The notes under the pieces are model-generated. The model saw only the letters and a program-made list of their open reading frames with translations. It had not been told where the DNA came from and did no database searches. The translations under genes and the position numbers were made by a program. Below, piece after piece: positions 24,340 through 33,107 of a stretch of 45,033 bases of DNA. This DNA comes from Pseudomonadota bacterium. GTDB lineage: Bacteria > Pseudomonadota > Gammaproteobacteria > Xanthomonadales > Rhodanobacteraceae. Each line of letters begins with the position of its first letter. Position 1 is the first letter of the stretch. The stretch is from NCBI GenBank assembly GCA_021818335.1, contig JAKAEJ010000009.1, positions 1 through 45,033 on the forward strand, written 5' to 3'.

Positions 24340-26946
24340 TTGTCCTCCACCACGAAATCCACGGCCCCCGCGTCGCCTACCCGATCCTGGTTGCGCGCAC
24401 TTCTGCTGGCGTTGTTGGTGGCAGCAGCCAACTTCGGCTTGTGGGCGTGGGCGAACCTGCCTGTCGATGCGCCTAGCTGGAGTGGACCCATCCACGGCTT
24501 CGCCTACAGCGCATACAGGCGCTTCCAGAGCCCCTTGACAGGCAATTACCCGAGTACGAACGAAATTTCAGCGGATCTGGCAACGCTGTCGAAATTCAGC
24601 CGCCGGATCCGCACCTATGCAGCACTCCAGACGCCGGAGATACCGCGCATTGCGCGCGATTATGGAATGCACGTGATGGCCGGCGCATGGCTCGATTCGG
24701 ACAAGCGGCATAACGAGAAGGAGTTACGCGCGCTCATATCGCTCGCGCACCGCTATCCGCACACGATCACGCGGGTGATCGTCGGGAATGAAGTGCTGTT
24801 GCGCCAGGACATGGCGCCCACCGAATTGATGAAGTTCCTGGACAGGGCTCGCGCCGCGATCCGTCAGCCTGTCTCCACTGCAGAGCCTTGGCACATCTGG
24901 GAAACGTATCCTGAGCTCGCCGACCACGTCGATTTCATCACGGTCCACCTGCTGCCTTATTGGGAAGGTGTTCCACGCAAGGACGCGGTCGGCAACGTGT
25001 TGATGCATTATCGCCAGCTGCAGCGGCTGTTCCCCGGCAAACCCATCGTGGTCGGCGAGGTAGGCTGGCCCAGCAATGGCGACCGCTACCGGTACGCCGA
25101 GCCCAGTCTCGCCAACGAGGCACTTTTTCTTCGCCAGTGGCTCAACGTGGCCAAGGCCAACCACATCGATTACTACCTCATGGAGGCGTTCGATCAACCG
25201 TGGAAGGAGAACCTCGGTGAGGGTCGCGTGGGCGCTTACTGGGGCATGTTCGGCGCGGATCGCAAGCTCAAATTCCCGCTTGCGGGTCCGGTCCTCGAGG
25301 ATCCCCACTGGCCTTGGAAGGCACTGGCCGCATCGATACTGGCCATGCTTCCAATGCTGCTGTTTGCACGCTTTTTCGAGCGCTACCGCGTGCGTGGCAG
25401 GCTGCTGTTCCTGGCACTGATCCAGTTGGCGGCGGGGCTGATCGCATGGTCGGTCACCGTTCCGTTCGCGTTCTACCTCGATCCAGTCGACTGGGCGATG
25501 CTTGTCATCCTCTTTCCTGCTCAACTGGCCATTCTCGCGGTACTGCTGATCAACGGATTCGAATTCGTTGAGGTTCTCTACCACAGCCGTTGGCAAAGGC
25601 ATTTCGGCTTGCTGGAGCCAGCTCCTCCAGAGCATCAGCCCTTCGTGTCCATCCACCTGGCCTGCCACAACGAGCCGCCTGAGATGGTCATTGCGACCCT
25701 GGAGTCGCTGGCTGCACTGGATTATGCGCACTTCGAGGTGCTGGTCATCGACAACAACACCCGGGAAGAGTCCGTGTGGAAACCGGTGGAACTGCACTGC
25801 GGCAAGCTCGGTACCCGATTCCGCTTCTACCACCTGAGTCCCTGGCCGGGCTTCAAGGCGGGCGCGCTAAACTTTGGATTGAAGGAAACGGACCCTCGCG
25901 CGGAGATCATCGCCGTGATCGACGCGGATTACGTCGTTCGGGCCGACTGGCTCGCGCGGCTGACCGGCTATTTCGATGAAGCCAAGGTTGCCGTGGTGCA
26001 GTGCCCACAAGCACACCGCGACTACGAGCACAATGCTTTTCGTCGCATGACGGCGTGGGAATTCGATGGTTTCTTCCGCATCGGCATGCACCACCGCAAT
26101 GAGCGAAATGCCATCATCCAACATGGCACGATGACCATGGTCCGGCGCAGCGCACTCGAAGGCGAGGGCGGTTGGTCTGAATGGACGATTTGCGAGGATG
26201 CGGAACTTGGTCTGCGGCTGATGCACGCCGGTTACGACCTCGTTTATGTCGATGAATTGATGGGCAAGGGGCTGACTCCAGCTGACTTCACCGCATACAA
26301 GTCACAGCGATTCCGCTGGGCTTTCGGCGCCATGCAGATCCTCAAGGCGCGATGGAACTGGATTACCCAGCCGGGCCCGCTGACCACCGGTCAGCGCTTC
26401 CACTTCCTTACCGGGTGGTTCAGCTGGTTTGCGGATGCCCTGCACCTGGTCTTCACACTCATGGCATTGCTTTGGACGGCCCTGTTGCTGCTGTTCCCCC
26501 AGTATTTCAGCCTTCCACTGAAGTTGTTCCTGGTGCCTGTCCTGGGATTCTTTGTCGCCAAGGCGGTCTTCGGCATCTGGCTCTATCGCAAGCGCGTACC
26601 GTGCTCGTGGCGCGACACATTGGCTGCGGCCGTTGCGAGCATGGGCCTGTCCCATGCCATCGCCCGCGGCATTTGGTCGGGACTCGTGAAAAAGCAAGGC
26701 GAGTTTGTTCGCACTGCCAAGCAGAGGCGATTGCACGGCCGCCCCAGCGCCTTCGCGTCTGTGCGCGAGGAATTGTTCATGACGGCGGGACTGGCCACTG
26801 CGATCGTGGGCATGAGCATCTTGTTCGGTGGTCGCTATGAAGAGGGCAAATTGTGGATTGCGATCCTGTTCGCCCAATCCATCCCATACCTGGCCGCAAT
26901 TGCCGGCGCGTGGCTGGCCTTCAGAGAAGGTGAACGCGCGGAGTGA
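24340..26946 (+). CDS. GH17-GT2 fusion membrane protein, NdvB-like beta-glucan synthase
   Basis: 868-aa membrane glycosyltransferase. An N-terminal membrane helix (about 17-37) is followed by a GH17-like module (about 45-310) keeping both acidic residues, in VGNEVL (Glu151) and VVGEVGWPSNGD (Glu240). Further helices lie at about 327-345, 353-378 and 385-405. Then comes a processive GT2 domain with DADY (528-531), TICED (616-620) and QRFRW (656-660), and four C-terminal helices. The same architecture occurs in NdvB of Pseudomonas aeruginosa and Bradyrhizobium, which make beta-1,3(/1,6)-linked, often cyclic glucans; the GH17 part works as a transglycosylase. The only in-frame start before residue 100 is TTG (24340) or similar, just after an in-frame stop, with a poor SD, implying weak or regulated translation. 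The product is inferred. Confidence 0.87.
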   Translation: MSSTTKSTAPASPTRSWLRALLLALLVAAANFGLWAWANLPVDAPSWSGPIHGFAYSAYRRFQSPLTGNYPSTNEISADLATLSKFSRRIRTYAALQTPEIPRIARDYGMHVMAGAWLDSDKRHNEKELRALISLAHRYPHTITRVIVGNEVLLRQDMAPTELMKFLDRARAAIRQPVSTAEPWHIWETYPELADHVDFITVHLLPYWEGVPRKDAVGNVLMHYRQLQRLFPGKPIVVGEVGWPSNGDRYRYAEPSLANEALFLRQWLNVAKANHIDYYLMEAFDQPWKENLGEGRVGAYWGMFGADRKLKFPLAGPVLEDPHWPWKALAASILAMLPMLLFARFFERYRVRGRLLFLALIQLAAGLIAWSVTVPFAFYLDPVDWAMLVILFPAQLAILAVLLINGFEFVEVLYHSRWQRHFGLLEPAPPEHQPFVSIHLACHNEPPEMVIATLESLAALDYAHFEVLVIDNNTREESVWKPVELHCGKLGTRFRFYHLSPWPGFKAGALNFGLKETDPRAEIIAVIDADYVVRADWLARLTGYFDEAKVAVVQCPQAHRDYEHNAFRRMTAWEFDGFFRIGMHHRNERNAIIQHGTMTMVRRSALEGEGGWSEWTICEDAELGLRLMHAGYDLVYVDELMGKGLTPADFTAYKSQRFRWAFGAMQILKARWNWITQPGPLTTGQRFHFLTGWFSWFADALHLVFTLMALLWTALLLLFPQYFSLPLKLFLVPVLGFFVAKAVFGIWLYRKRVPCSWRDTLAAAVASMGLSHAIARGIWSGLVKKQGEFVRTAKQRRLHGRPSAFASVREELFMTAGLATAIVGMSILFGGRYEEGKLWIAILFAQSIPYLAAIAGAWLAFREGERAE

Positions 26947-27069
26947 TCGGGCTGCAATTCACACCCCAAGCTCGGAAATGAACTGACGTCAGGCGGTCGG
27001 GCGCGCCGAGCCATCGGCGTCGTGCTTGGCGTAGCATGGGATACTGGCTGCCCTGCACGGATCGCGCCC

Positions 27070-27690
27070 ATGAATACGCCCAACCTGACGTTCTATACGA
27101 ATCCCAAGTCCCGTGGACGCATTGTCCGCTGGATGCTCGAGGAAGTTGGCGCGCCCTACCGGACGGAATTCCTTGAGTACGGCACGACGATGAAGTCACC
27201 GTCTTACCTTGCCATCAATCCCATGGGCAAGGTACCTGCGATCCGCCACGGCGACATGGTGGTTACCGAGTGCGCTGCCATCTGCGCCTATCTCGCGGAC
27301 GCCTTTCCTGATGCCGGCCTTGCGCCCGCGCACCACAGTCGTGCCCGAGGTCCTTACTACAGGTGGCTGTTTTTCGCGTCGGGCCCGCTGGAATCGTCGT
27401 GGACAAATCAAGCCCTCGGCGTGCAGGTTCCAGCAGAACGCCAGGCGATGGTGGGCTATGGTGGTTCCTTGACTGGCGTGCTGGATGTTCTCGAGGGCGC
27501 CATCGGCAACCGCAAGTACCTCATTGACGATCGGTTCAGTGCCGCGGACGTCTACGTCGGCGCGCAGCTCGGCTTCGGCATGCAGTTCGGCATGGTCGAG
27601 AAACGACCGGCATTTGTCCGTTACTGGGAAGACTTGGCATCACGTCCAGCGAAATTGCGCGCCGACGCCATCGACGGAGCTATGGACTAG
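27070..27690 (+). CDS. Glutathione S-transferase family protein
   Basis: 206-aa soluble GST-like enzyme. The N-terminal thioredoxin-fold domain (about 1-80) shows the family pattern: LTFYTNPKSRGRIVRWMLEE, the cis-Pro in NPMGKVPAI and the glutathione-binding acidic/Ser-type pair as V-V-T-E-C-A-A-I, where the usual ESxAI reads ECAAI. The C-terminal helical domain includes the N-capping box region (IDDRFSAADVYVGAQL). The start at 27070 gives a normal length; an upstream in-frame ATG at 27022 adds an unlikely tail. A GATACT hexamer (27050-27055) could be its -10 element. The substrate is unknown. It converges with the cytochrome c peroxidase gene. Confidence 0.9.
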   Translation: MNTPNLTFYTNPKSRGRIVRWMLEEVGAPYRTEFLEYGTTMKSPSYLAINPMGKVPAIRHGDMVVTECAAICAYLADAFPDAGLAPAHHSRARGPYYRWLFFASGPLESSWTNQALGVQVPAERQAMVGYGGSLTGVLDVLEGAIGNRKYLIDDRFSAADVYVGAQLGFGMQFGMVEKRPAFVRYWEDLASRPAKLRADAIDGAMD

Positions 27691-27691
27691 G

Positions 27692-27741
27692 CCCCGGCGA
27701 TCATCGCGATTACACCTCTCTTGCGCTCGTATTCGCCGGGG
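27692..27741. other. Inverted repeat between convergent genes
   Basis: CCCCGGCGA (27692-27700) and TCGCCGGGG (27733-27741) are perfect 9-bp arms separated by 32 nt. It starts 2 nt after the glutathione transferase stop and lies in the 186-nt gap before the convergent peroxidase gene. No U-run is present, so it may be a structural 3' end for either message or a chance palindrome. I see no gene in this gap. Confidence 0.3.
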
Positions 27742-27876
27742 AGACGTCGGCCAGTCCGGACCTGCCTGGGCTGGCTGCAATGCAGGTGTACTCGCGGCAG
27801 CGCCGAGACTCGCGTCCCATGCACCGAGACGGCGACAACCCGCGCACCAGCGCGTGCGCGGATCGTGGCAGTTGGC

Positions 27877-28923
27877 TCAGGGCGCGTCCGGCCTCGGCCG
27901 AGGCGTCGCAGCAATGCTCGGCGGGAGAGCCGGCAGGGTGACAACGGGCTGCCGCGCCGTCAGCGATCCGAGGAAGGCTGTAATCCTGTCGACTTCCTGG
28001 GACGTGAGCTTCGCACCGAGCTGGCTGCTGCCCATGATCGCAACGGCCTCACGCAAGTCCCACACCTTGCCTGAATGGAAGTAGGGCGCCGTAATTGCCA
28101 CGTTTCGTAACGACGGGACCTTGAACACGTACTCATCACCGGCCGTCTTCGTCACGGCGAAGCGACCTTTGTCGCCAGCGGGAAGTATGTCGCCACCTGG
28201 GCGTTCAACGACGCCGAACTTCGCGTACATGCCGCCACCGACATTGATGCCCCTGTGGCATGCCGCACAACCCTTCCTCATGAAAAGTGCCAAGCCTTCC
28301 TTCTGCTGCGTGCTCAGTGCATTCGCGTTGCCCCTGAGAAACCGGTCAAAAGGCGCATTAGGCGTGATCAGCGTCGCTTCAAAAACCGCGATGGCCTTCC
28401 GGACGTCGTCGAAATTGATCGGATCATGCACGCCTGGAAACGCCTTGGCGAACAACGGCCCGTATCCCGGGATCCCCTTGAGCTGTTCAGTCACATGGGC
28501 TTCTGTCGTATCCATTTCCACGGGATTGACCAAGGGACCGCCTGCCTGCGCCTCGAGATCCTTCGCACGACCGTCCCAGAACTGCGCAATGTCAAAGACC
28601 GCGTTGTACACCGTCGGTGCATTGCGCCCCCCGTGTTGCCAACGGTGGCCCAGGGACGTCGGCTGCAGGTCGACGCCACCCATTCCGATCATGTGGCATG
28701 AGTTGCAACTGATGACGTGGCTTTCCGAGAGTCGCGGATCAAAGTAGAGCATTTTCCCCAGCTCAACCTTGGCCGGAGTCGCGGCATTTCCCGGCAACAC
28801 CGGCGGCGTGAGGGGGATTGGCTGGAACAGCGCTTGCGCCTGTTTCATCAGGCTAGGCTGTGCCCAAACGAAACCACTCGCCATCAATGCGAGACCACCC
28901 AACCAATAACGCGATGCACGCAT
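27877..28923 (-). CDS. Di-heme cytochrome c peroxidase (CcpA/MauG family)
   Basis: 348-aa periplasmic di-heme peroxidase that reduces H2O2 using electrons from cytochrome c or a similar donor. After the signal peptide (SRYWLGGLALMASGFVWAQ) there are two heme-attachment motifs: CNSCH (73-77) in the N-terminal domain and CAACH (219-223) in the C-terminal domain. Typical segments include GKMLYFDPRLSES, RNAPTVYNAVF, FWDGRAKDLEAQA and VPSLRNVAITAPYFHSG. The mature C-terminus ends in a Pro-rich tail. The ATG at 28923 has a GGGAG SD 6-9 nt upstream and starts the signal peptide; the frame opens earlier at 29043 but that stretch has no signal. No ANR/FNR box of good quality is seen upstream. Confidence 0.92.
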   Translation of the reverse strand: MRASRYWLGGLALMASGFVWAQPSLMKQAQALFQPIPLTPPVLPGNAATPAKVELGKMLYFDPRLSESHVISCNSCHMIGMGGVDLQPTSLGHRWQHGGRNAPTVYNAVFDIAQFWDGRAKDLEAQAGGPLVNPVEMDTTEAHVTEQLKGIPGYGPLFAKAFPGVHDPINFDDVRKAIAVFEATLITPNAPFDRFLRGNANALSTQQKEGLALFMRKGCAACHRGINVGGGMYAKFGVVERPGGDILPAGDKGRFAVTKTAGDEYVFKVPSLRNVAITAPYFHSGKVWDLREAVAIMGSSQLGAKLTSQEVDRITAFLGSLTARQPVVTLPALPPSIAATPRPRPDAP

Positions 28924-29080
28924 GACACTCTCCCGTCCCATCCATCGAATGCCTGATGGCGCGATCCACTTCATCCCGCTAGCCCGACAACCATCTTTGA
29001 TCCCAGAATCCCCGTGTCCGGGATGGCGTCGGGGCAGATGCACCGTGGAAACGGCCCCGCTTTGCTACGGAATCCACGCC

Positions 29081-29674
29081 TTAGGTGCCGCCACTGCCGC
29101 CGCCACCGCCGCCGTGGTCGGCGCGCTTACGCGGCACCTTTCTGTCTGGGAGCGGCGCCGGCCGCACTCGAGCAGGCGGCTGTGGACTGATCCCGCGCCG
29201 ATCGGGCTGCGGAGAGCGGAGGCCTGGAGGCGGCGGCACAGCTGGACGCAGGACACGACGCGTCCTCTGCTCTCGTTCCAGCCTCTCCCAGCGATGCCGC
29301 TCCGGGTACCACGGGCGATTGCGATAATGCGCCGACCAGTAGACCGGCAGTGAAAAGACGACTACGGGAACCCCTATTCGCACGGCGTAGTCGGGCAGAA
29401 GCACCCGCCGGTCGTCGTAGTAAATGCTGAGGTAATTCGCGCTCACCCAGCCGCGGTCGCCCAGATAGCCGACGTCGCACCAAGACCAGTCATCGAGGCA
29501 TCCATAAAGAACCAAGCTCACGCCCGGATTGAGCACCGCCAAGCGGGGATAACCGATGTAGGGACCCGCGCGCAGGCTCACGTAGGCACTTACGTAGACG
29601 TCTGCCGCGCGAAGCTTGGATGTCGCGAAAAGGCCCGAAACCAACAGCAAAACCGAGGCGATCAGGCGTTTCAT
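29081..29674 (-). CDS. Secreted bacterial SH3-domain protein with Pro/Arg-rich tail
   Basis: 197-aa exported protein. A signal peptide (MKRLIASVLLLVSGLFATS) leads to an SH3b-like domain (about 25-90: VSAYVSLRAGPYIGYPRLAV, WSWCDVGYLGDRGWVSANYL) with two cysteines in CLDDWSWC. The second half is of low complexity, rich in Pro and Arg, and ends in GGGGGGSGGT. SH3b domains usually bind peptidoglycan peptides or mediate protein contacts; the basic tail may bind the envelope surface. GGAGGGG lies just upstream of the ATG. It is a single gene with its own promoter candidate (29707-29735). Specific function unknown. Confidence 0.85.
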   Translation of the reverse strand: MKRLIASVLLLVSGLFATSKLRAADVYVSAYVSLRAGPYIGYPRLAVLNPGVSLVLYGCLDDWSWCDVGYLGDRGWVSANYLSIYYDDRRVLLPDYAVRIGVPVVVFSLPVYWSAHYRNRPWYPERHRWERLEREQRTRRVLRPAVPPPPGLRSPQPDRRGISPQPPARVRPAPLPDRKVPRKRADHGGGGGGSGGT

Positions 29675-29706
29675 GACACCCCTCCACCACTCACGGTCCT
29701 GCGATA

Positions 29707-29735
29707 TCTTTACGCCTTGTAATATTCAGCGTCAA
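29707..29735 (-). promoter_or_regulatory. Candidate sigma70-type promoter of the SH3 protein gene
   Basis: On the minus strand TTGACG (29730-29735) and TAAAGA (29707-29712) are separated by exactly 17 nt, about 33 nt upstream of the ATG at 29674. The -35 matches 5 of 6 consensus bases, the -10 only 3 of 6. The surrounding DNA is unusually A/T-rich for this window, which supports a promoter. Confidence 0.4.
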
Positions 29736-29899
29736 TACAATTGCATTGAAGAAATGTCGCAGTTTCCGTAAAGACCTGGACGCCCTTCCGTTTGGCGCCA
29801 GCGTCCAAGGAGTGGCCACCGCATCGTGGCGTTTGACGGCGCGGTCAGCCTCCGGGAAGCCAAGGCCTTCGAGAAGTGAGGCCGCAACGCGTTCGCGCA

Positions 29900-31204
29900 T
29901 CAAAGTTCGCGCAAGGCAACGCTGACCGGCACGTGCGCTGCGCGCAGCGCGGGGAAGATGCCGCCGATGAAGCCAATCGCCATCGCCCACTTCAAGCCCT
30001 GGGCCATGAGCGTCGCGCTGACGTGGAACCGGAACACGACCTGGCTGAAATCAGAACCCAGCGTACTGACTGTGTAGCCATTGAACAGTGCCCAGGCAAC
30101 GGCGCCCCCCAGCATGCCGCCCAGCGCCGCCAAAAGCAGCGTTTCCAGGAGCACCGCCACCACCACCGTTAAGCCGCCGAATCCGATGGCACGAAGCGTG
30201 GCGATCTCGCGGCCACGCGCACTTATTGCCGCGTACATCGTGTTGAGCGCACCGAAGATCGCGCCCAGCGCCATGATGATGCCCACGCTGATTCCGACGA
30301 CGCGTATCACTTTGGTGACGCCTTCGGACTGCGCGGCATAGTACGCACGCGTGGTCTGCACCATCACGTGTAGTTGCGGATTCGACAGCAATGCCGCCTT
30401 CAGTTTGGAAAAATCGGATGGCTGAGCCAGCCGCACGGTGACTGTCGAGAACCCCCCGCGATCGTAGGCACTGGCCACCGTAGCTGCATCGGCCCATAGC
30501 TCTGAATCATGGGCATCGCCGCTCTGAAACAACCCCACGACCTTCCAGGGTTGGCGGCCCAGTCGCACGCTGTCGCCCAATGCAAGTCCTGCGAATTCAC
30601 GTTCGGCGCCTTCGCCAACAACCAGCTCGCGCAACCCGGGCTTGAACCAGCGCCCCCGAAGCAACTGCACGTGAGCATGTACCGCGCGCGCCATCGGTCC
30701 GACGCCGCGCAGTTGCACGTTGGAGTCGCTTTGGCTACCACGCTTGCGCAGGTTTGCCACCACGATCAGCTCGGGCGATGCCAATGGCACGCCCGTGGCA
30801 TCGCGAGCGATCCCCGGCGACTGCGCAACCAGAGTCGCATCGCCACGGGTTATGCCCGACGCCAGTTCACCGGTGGCGCCAGCACGCAGCACGATGGCGG
30901 TATCGACGTTGCCCGTCGCGCGCAACGTCTGGCCCAGGCCGCCGGCCATGGCCAAAAGTGCAACGAGTACACCGACGACGCCGGCGATGCCAACGAGAAT
31001 GACCGAACTGGCGCCTATCCGCTGTGGCAATGTGGAAACACCTGTTCGCGCCACCGCCAGCGCTTGGCGACCGCGTCGTGTGAGCATTAGCAGGAAACCG
31101 CCCAGCACTGCCAGGACCAGCAGAAGCCACCATGGCAGCATGACCCAGAGAACGAGCCCCGCAGCCAGCACCAACAGCATTGCGATATTGCGCAGATATT
31201 CCAC
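29900..31204 (-). CDS. ABC transporter permease (FtsX/MacB-like), second permease of export operon
   Basis: About 434-aa inner-membrane permease with FtsX fold. Helices lie near 11-45, then a large extracytoplasmic domain, then three C-terminal helices beginning with VIRVVGISVGIIMALGAIFG, followed by the conserved cytoplasmic contact RGREIATLRAIGFGG, and ending in PVSVALREL, typical of MacB/LolC/E-type permeases. I prefer the GTG at 31204: a GAGGGGGAT SD precedes it and it begins 10 nt after the stop of the first permease; the ATG at 31234 overlaps that gene by 20 nt. The N-terminal half has an extra helix pair (VLAAGLVLWVMLPWWLLLVL) compared with the first permease. Probably an efflux or lipoprotein/envelope export system. 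Confidence 0.9.
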   Translation of the reverse strand: MEYLRNIAMLLVLAAGLVLWVMLPWWLLLVLAVLGGFLLMLTRRGRQALAVARTGVSTLPQRIGASSVILVGIAGVVGVLVALLAMAGGLGQTLRATGNVDTAIVLRAGATGELASGITRGDATLVAQSPGIARDATGVPLASPELIVVANLRKRGSQSDSNVQLRGVGPMARAVHAHVQLLRGRWFKPGLRELVVGEGAEREFAGLALGDSVRLGRQPWKVVGLFQSGDAHDSELWADAATVASAYDRGGFSTVTVRLAQPSDFSKLKAALLSNPQLHVMVQTTRAYYAAQSEGVTKVIRVVGISVGIIMALGAIFGALNTMYAAISARGREIATLRAIGFGGLTVVVAVLLETLLLAALGGMLGGAVAWALFNGYTVSTLGSDFSQVVFRFHVSATLMAQGLKWAMAIGFIGGIFPALRAAHVPVSVALREL

Positions 31205-31214
31205 GATATCCCCC

Positions 31215-32381
31215 TCAGCGACCAGCCAGCGCATCGACGATCCTCAGTCGCATGCCTCGCAGTGCAGGCAGGACACCGACGACGAGACCAATCATCAGCA
31301 TCAGCCCCAGTGCCGACAGCCATCCATGCCAGCCAAGGCCCGGCAGTGCCGGAAATGCTCCAGCCAGTGCAGTGTTCAAGCCCGGAATGATCAGATCCGC
31401 CAGACCCATGCCCAGAACGCCGCCCAGAAGAATCAGCGTCACCGATTCGGCTAGCACCAGTGCCAACACGGCACCGTCCTGAAAGCCCAGTGTCTTCAGC
31501 ACCGCCAGTTCCGGGATCCGCTCTCGCACGGCCTGGGCCATGGTGTTGCCGGTCAGCAGCAACAGGGTGAAGAACACTGCAGCCATGATGCCGCCAGCGA
31601 TCAAGCCAATATCTCCGATCTGCTTGGCGAAAGCCGCCTGGAATGCTTGCTCGGTCTGCGTTTTCGTCTCGTGGTCGGAATTCTGGCTGATCGCATCGAT
31701 GGCACGCGCGACATCGCCGGCCCGGGCAGGATTGTCGAGAGTGACCACGTACCAGCCGGCCAGGTTGCGCATATACGCGTTGCCTTCGTCGAAGTACTTC
31801 CAGTGGAACAGGAAATCCTGCTCCGCGCCCTTCAATCGGGCATTGGGCGTCTTGAAGATACCCACGATCTGGAAGGTCCAGCCATTGCTTCCATCCTTGC
31901 GCGGGAAAATCCCAGCAATCAGCGGAATGCGTTGCCCAAGCTTCCAGCCGAACTGTTTCGCCAGCGCCGCGCCGACGACGGCGCCGTCCTGGGTCTCGGC
32001 AAATGCCTTGGCCTGCGCAGGCGGCAGCGCAAACAGATCGTGGTAAACGGCAAGGTAGTTGTTGCTAACCGCGAAATTGGGGAAGAAGGGGGTTGGATGC
32101 TGGTAGTAGCCACCAAACCAGTTCGCCCAGGCCACTTCCTTGACGCCAGGAACCGCCTGGATTCGCGGCAACAAGGCGATCGGAAGCGCCTGGGTAATCG
32201 ACAGCCTAGAACTGACGATCAGGCGATTGGCACCAGCCAACTGGTCGCCAGCATCAAACGCGCTGCGCACGGCACCCAGCAAGCCAAACAACAGGAACGC
32301 CGCGAGCACCGACAGCAGGGTGAATGCCGTGCGAGTCTTGCGTCTCCATAGTCCGGCCCATACGAGCGAAAGGTATTTCAT
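31215..32381 (-). CDS. ABC transporter permease (FtsX/MacB-like), first permease of export operon
   Basis: 388-aa permease with the FtsX/DUF214 layout: an N-terminal helix ([19 protein letters not shown]), a periplasmic domain of about 200 residues, and three C-terminal helices ([60 protein letters not shown]). The cytoplasmic coupling segment [19 protein letters not shown] is canonical. It lies 11 nt after the ATPase gene and is followed by the second permease. Having two distinct permeases plus a separate ATPase and fusion protein resembles heterodimeric MacB-like or DevBCA-type exporters. The exported substrate is unknown. Confidence 0.92.
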   Translation of the reverse strand: MKYLSLVWAGLWRRKTRTAFTLLSVLAAFLLFGLLGAVRSAFDAGDQLAGANRLIVSSRLSITQALPIALLPRIQAVPGVKEVAWANWFGGYYQHPTPFFPNFAVSNNYLAVYHDLFALPPAQAKAFAETQDGAVVGAALAKQFGWKLGQRIPLIAGIFPRKDGSNGWTFQIVGIFKTPNARLKGAEQDFLFHWKYFDEGNAYMRNLAGWYVVTLDNPARAGDVARAIDAISQNSDHETKTQTEQAFQAAFAKQIGDIGLIAGGIMAAVFFTLLLLTGNTMAQAVRERIPELAVLKTLGFQDGAVLALVLAESVTLILLGGVLGMGLADLIIPGLNTALAGAFPALPGLGWHGWLSALGLMLMIGLVVGVLPALRGMRLRIVDALAGR

Positions 32382-32392
32382 CGCCCCACTCC

Positions 32393-33103
32393 TCAGGCCG
32401 GCGCTGACACGCGCGTTGCGCCTACAAGTTCACCCTTGTCGAGATGCACCATGTGGCTGGCGTGCTCCGCGGCGCGTGGATCGTGGGTAACCATCACGAT
32501 GGTCTTACCGTGCTCGCGGTTGAGTTGCTGCAGCAATGACAGGACATCCTCTGCCGACGCTCGATCGAGGTCGCCCGTGGGCTCGTCGCAAACGAGCAAC
32601 TCGGGATCGGTGACTATGGCGCGCGCGATCGCAACGCGTTGCTGTTGACCACCGGAGAGCTCGCTCGGTTTGTGGCTGGCGCGGTCCGCCAAGCCCACCA
32701 ACTGCAAGGCAATCGCCGCGCGCTTGCGTCGCTCACTCGCAGAAAGCTTGGTGAGCAGCAAGGGCAGCTCCACGTTTTTCTGCGCGCTGAGCATGGGCAG
32801 CAAGTTGTAGAACTGAAACACGAAACCCACATTTGCCGCCCGCCACCGAGCCAGGGCGGCGGCGCCAAGCCGGTCAATTCGCTGGCCACCGATCACGATA
32901 CTGCCCGCCGAAGGAGCGTCCAGCCCGCCGATTAGGTTCAGCAACGTGCTCTTGCCCGAGCCCGAGGGACCCATCAGCGCGAAGAAATCGCCAGTCGCGA
33001 CATCCAGGTTCACCCCCTGCAAGACGGGCACGGACTGCTTACCACGCAAGTAGCTCTTGGACAGATCGCGAATTTCGATCAGTGCGCCATGCAACGTATT
33101 CAT
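32393..33103 (-). CDS. ABC transporter ATP-binding protein (MacB/LolD subfamily)
   Basis: 236-aa cytoplasmic ATPase. Motifs: Walker [11 protein letters not shown]-loop in [11 protein letters not shown], signature LSGGQQQR, Walker [13 protein letters not shown], and the H-loop VMVTHD. The order and the DEPTGDLD sequence put it in the MacB/LolD/FtsE branch that energises FtsX-type permeases. The ATG at 33103 starts 4 nt after the membrane fusion protein stop, and the ORF open to 33181 is upstream extension. It is the second gene of the operon MFP-ATPase-permease-permease. No outer-membrane TolC-like gene is nearby, so one encoded elsewhere would be needed for full export. Confidence 0.95.
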   Translation of the reverse strand: MNTLHGALIEIRDLSKSYLRGKQSVPVLQGVNLDVATGDFFALMGPSGSGKSTLLNLIGGLDAPSAGSIVIGGQRIDRLGAAALARWRAANVGFVFQFYNLLPMLSAQKNVELPLLLTKLSASERRKRAAIALQLVGLADRASHKPSELSGGQQQRVAIARAIVTDPELLVCDEPTGDLDRASAEDVLSLLQQLNREHGKTIVMVTHDPRAAEHASHMVHLDKGELVGATRVSAPA

Positions 33104-33107
33104 CGAC

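Noticed and set aside
28990-29010. FNR/ANR box upstream of the cytochrome c peroxidase gene
   Set aside because: TTGATCCCAGAATC keeps only one half-site; the second half does not match ATCAA.
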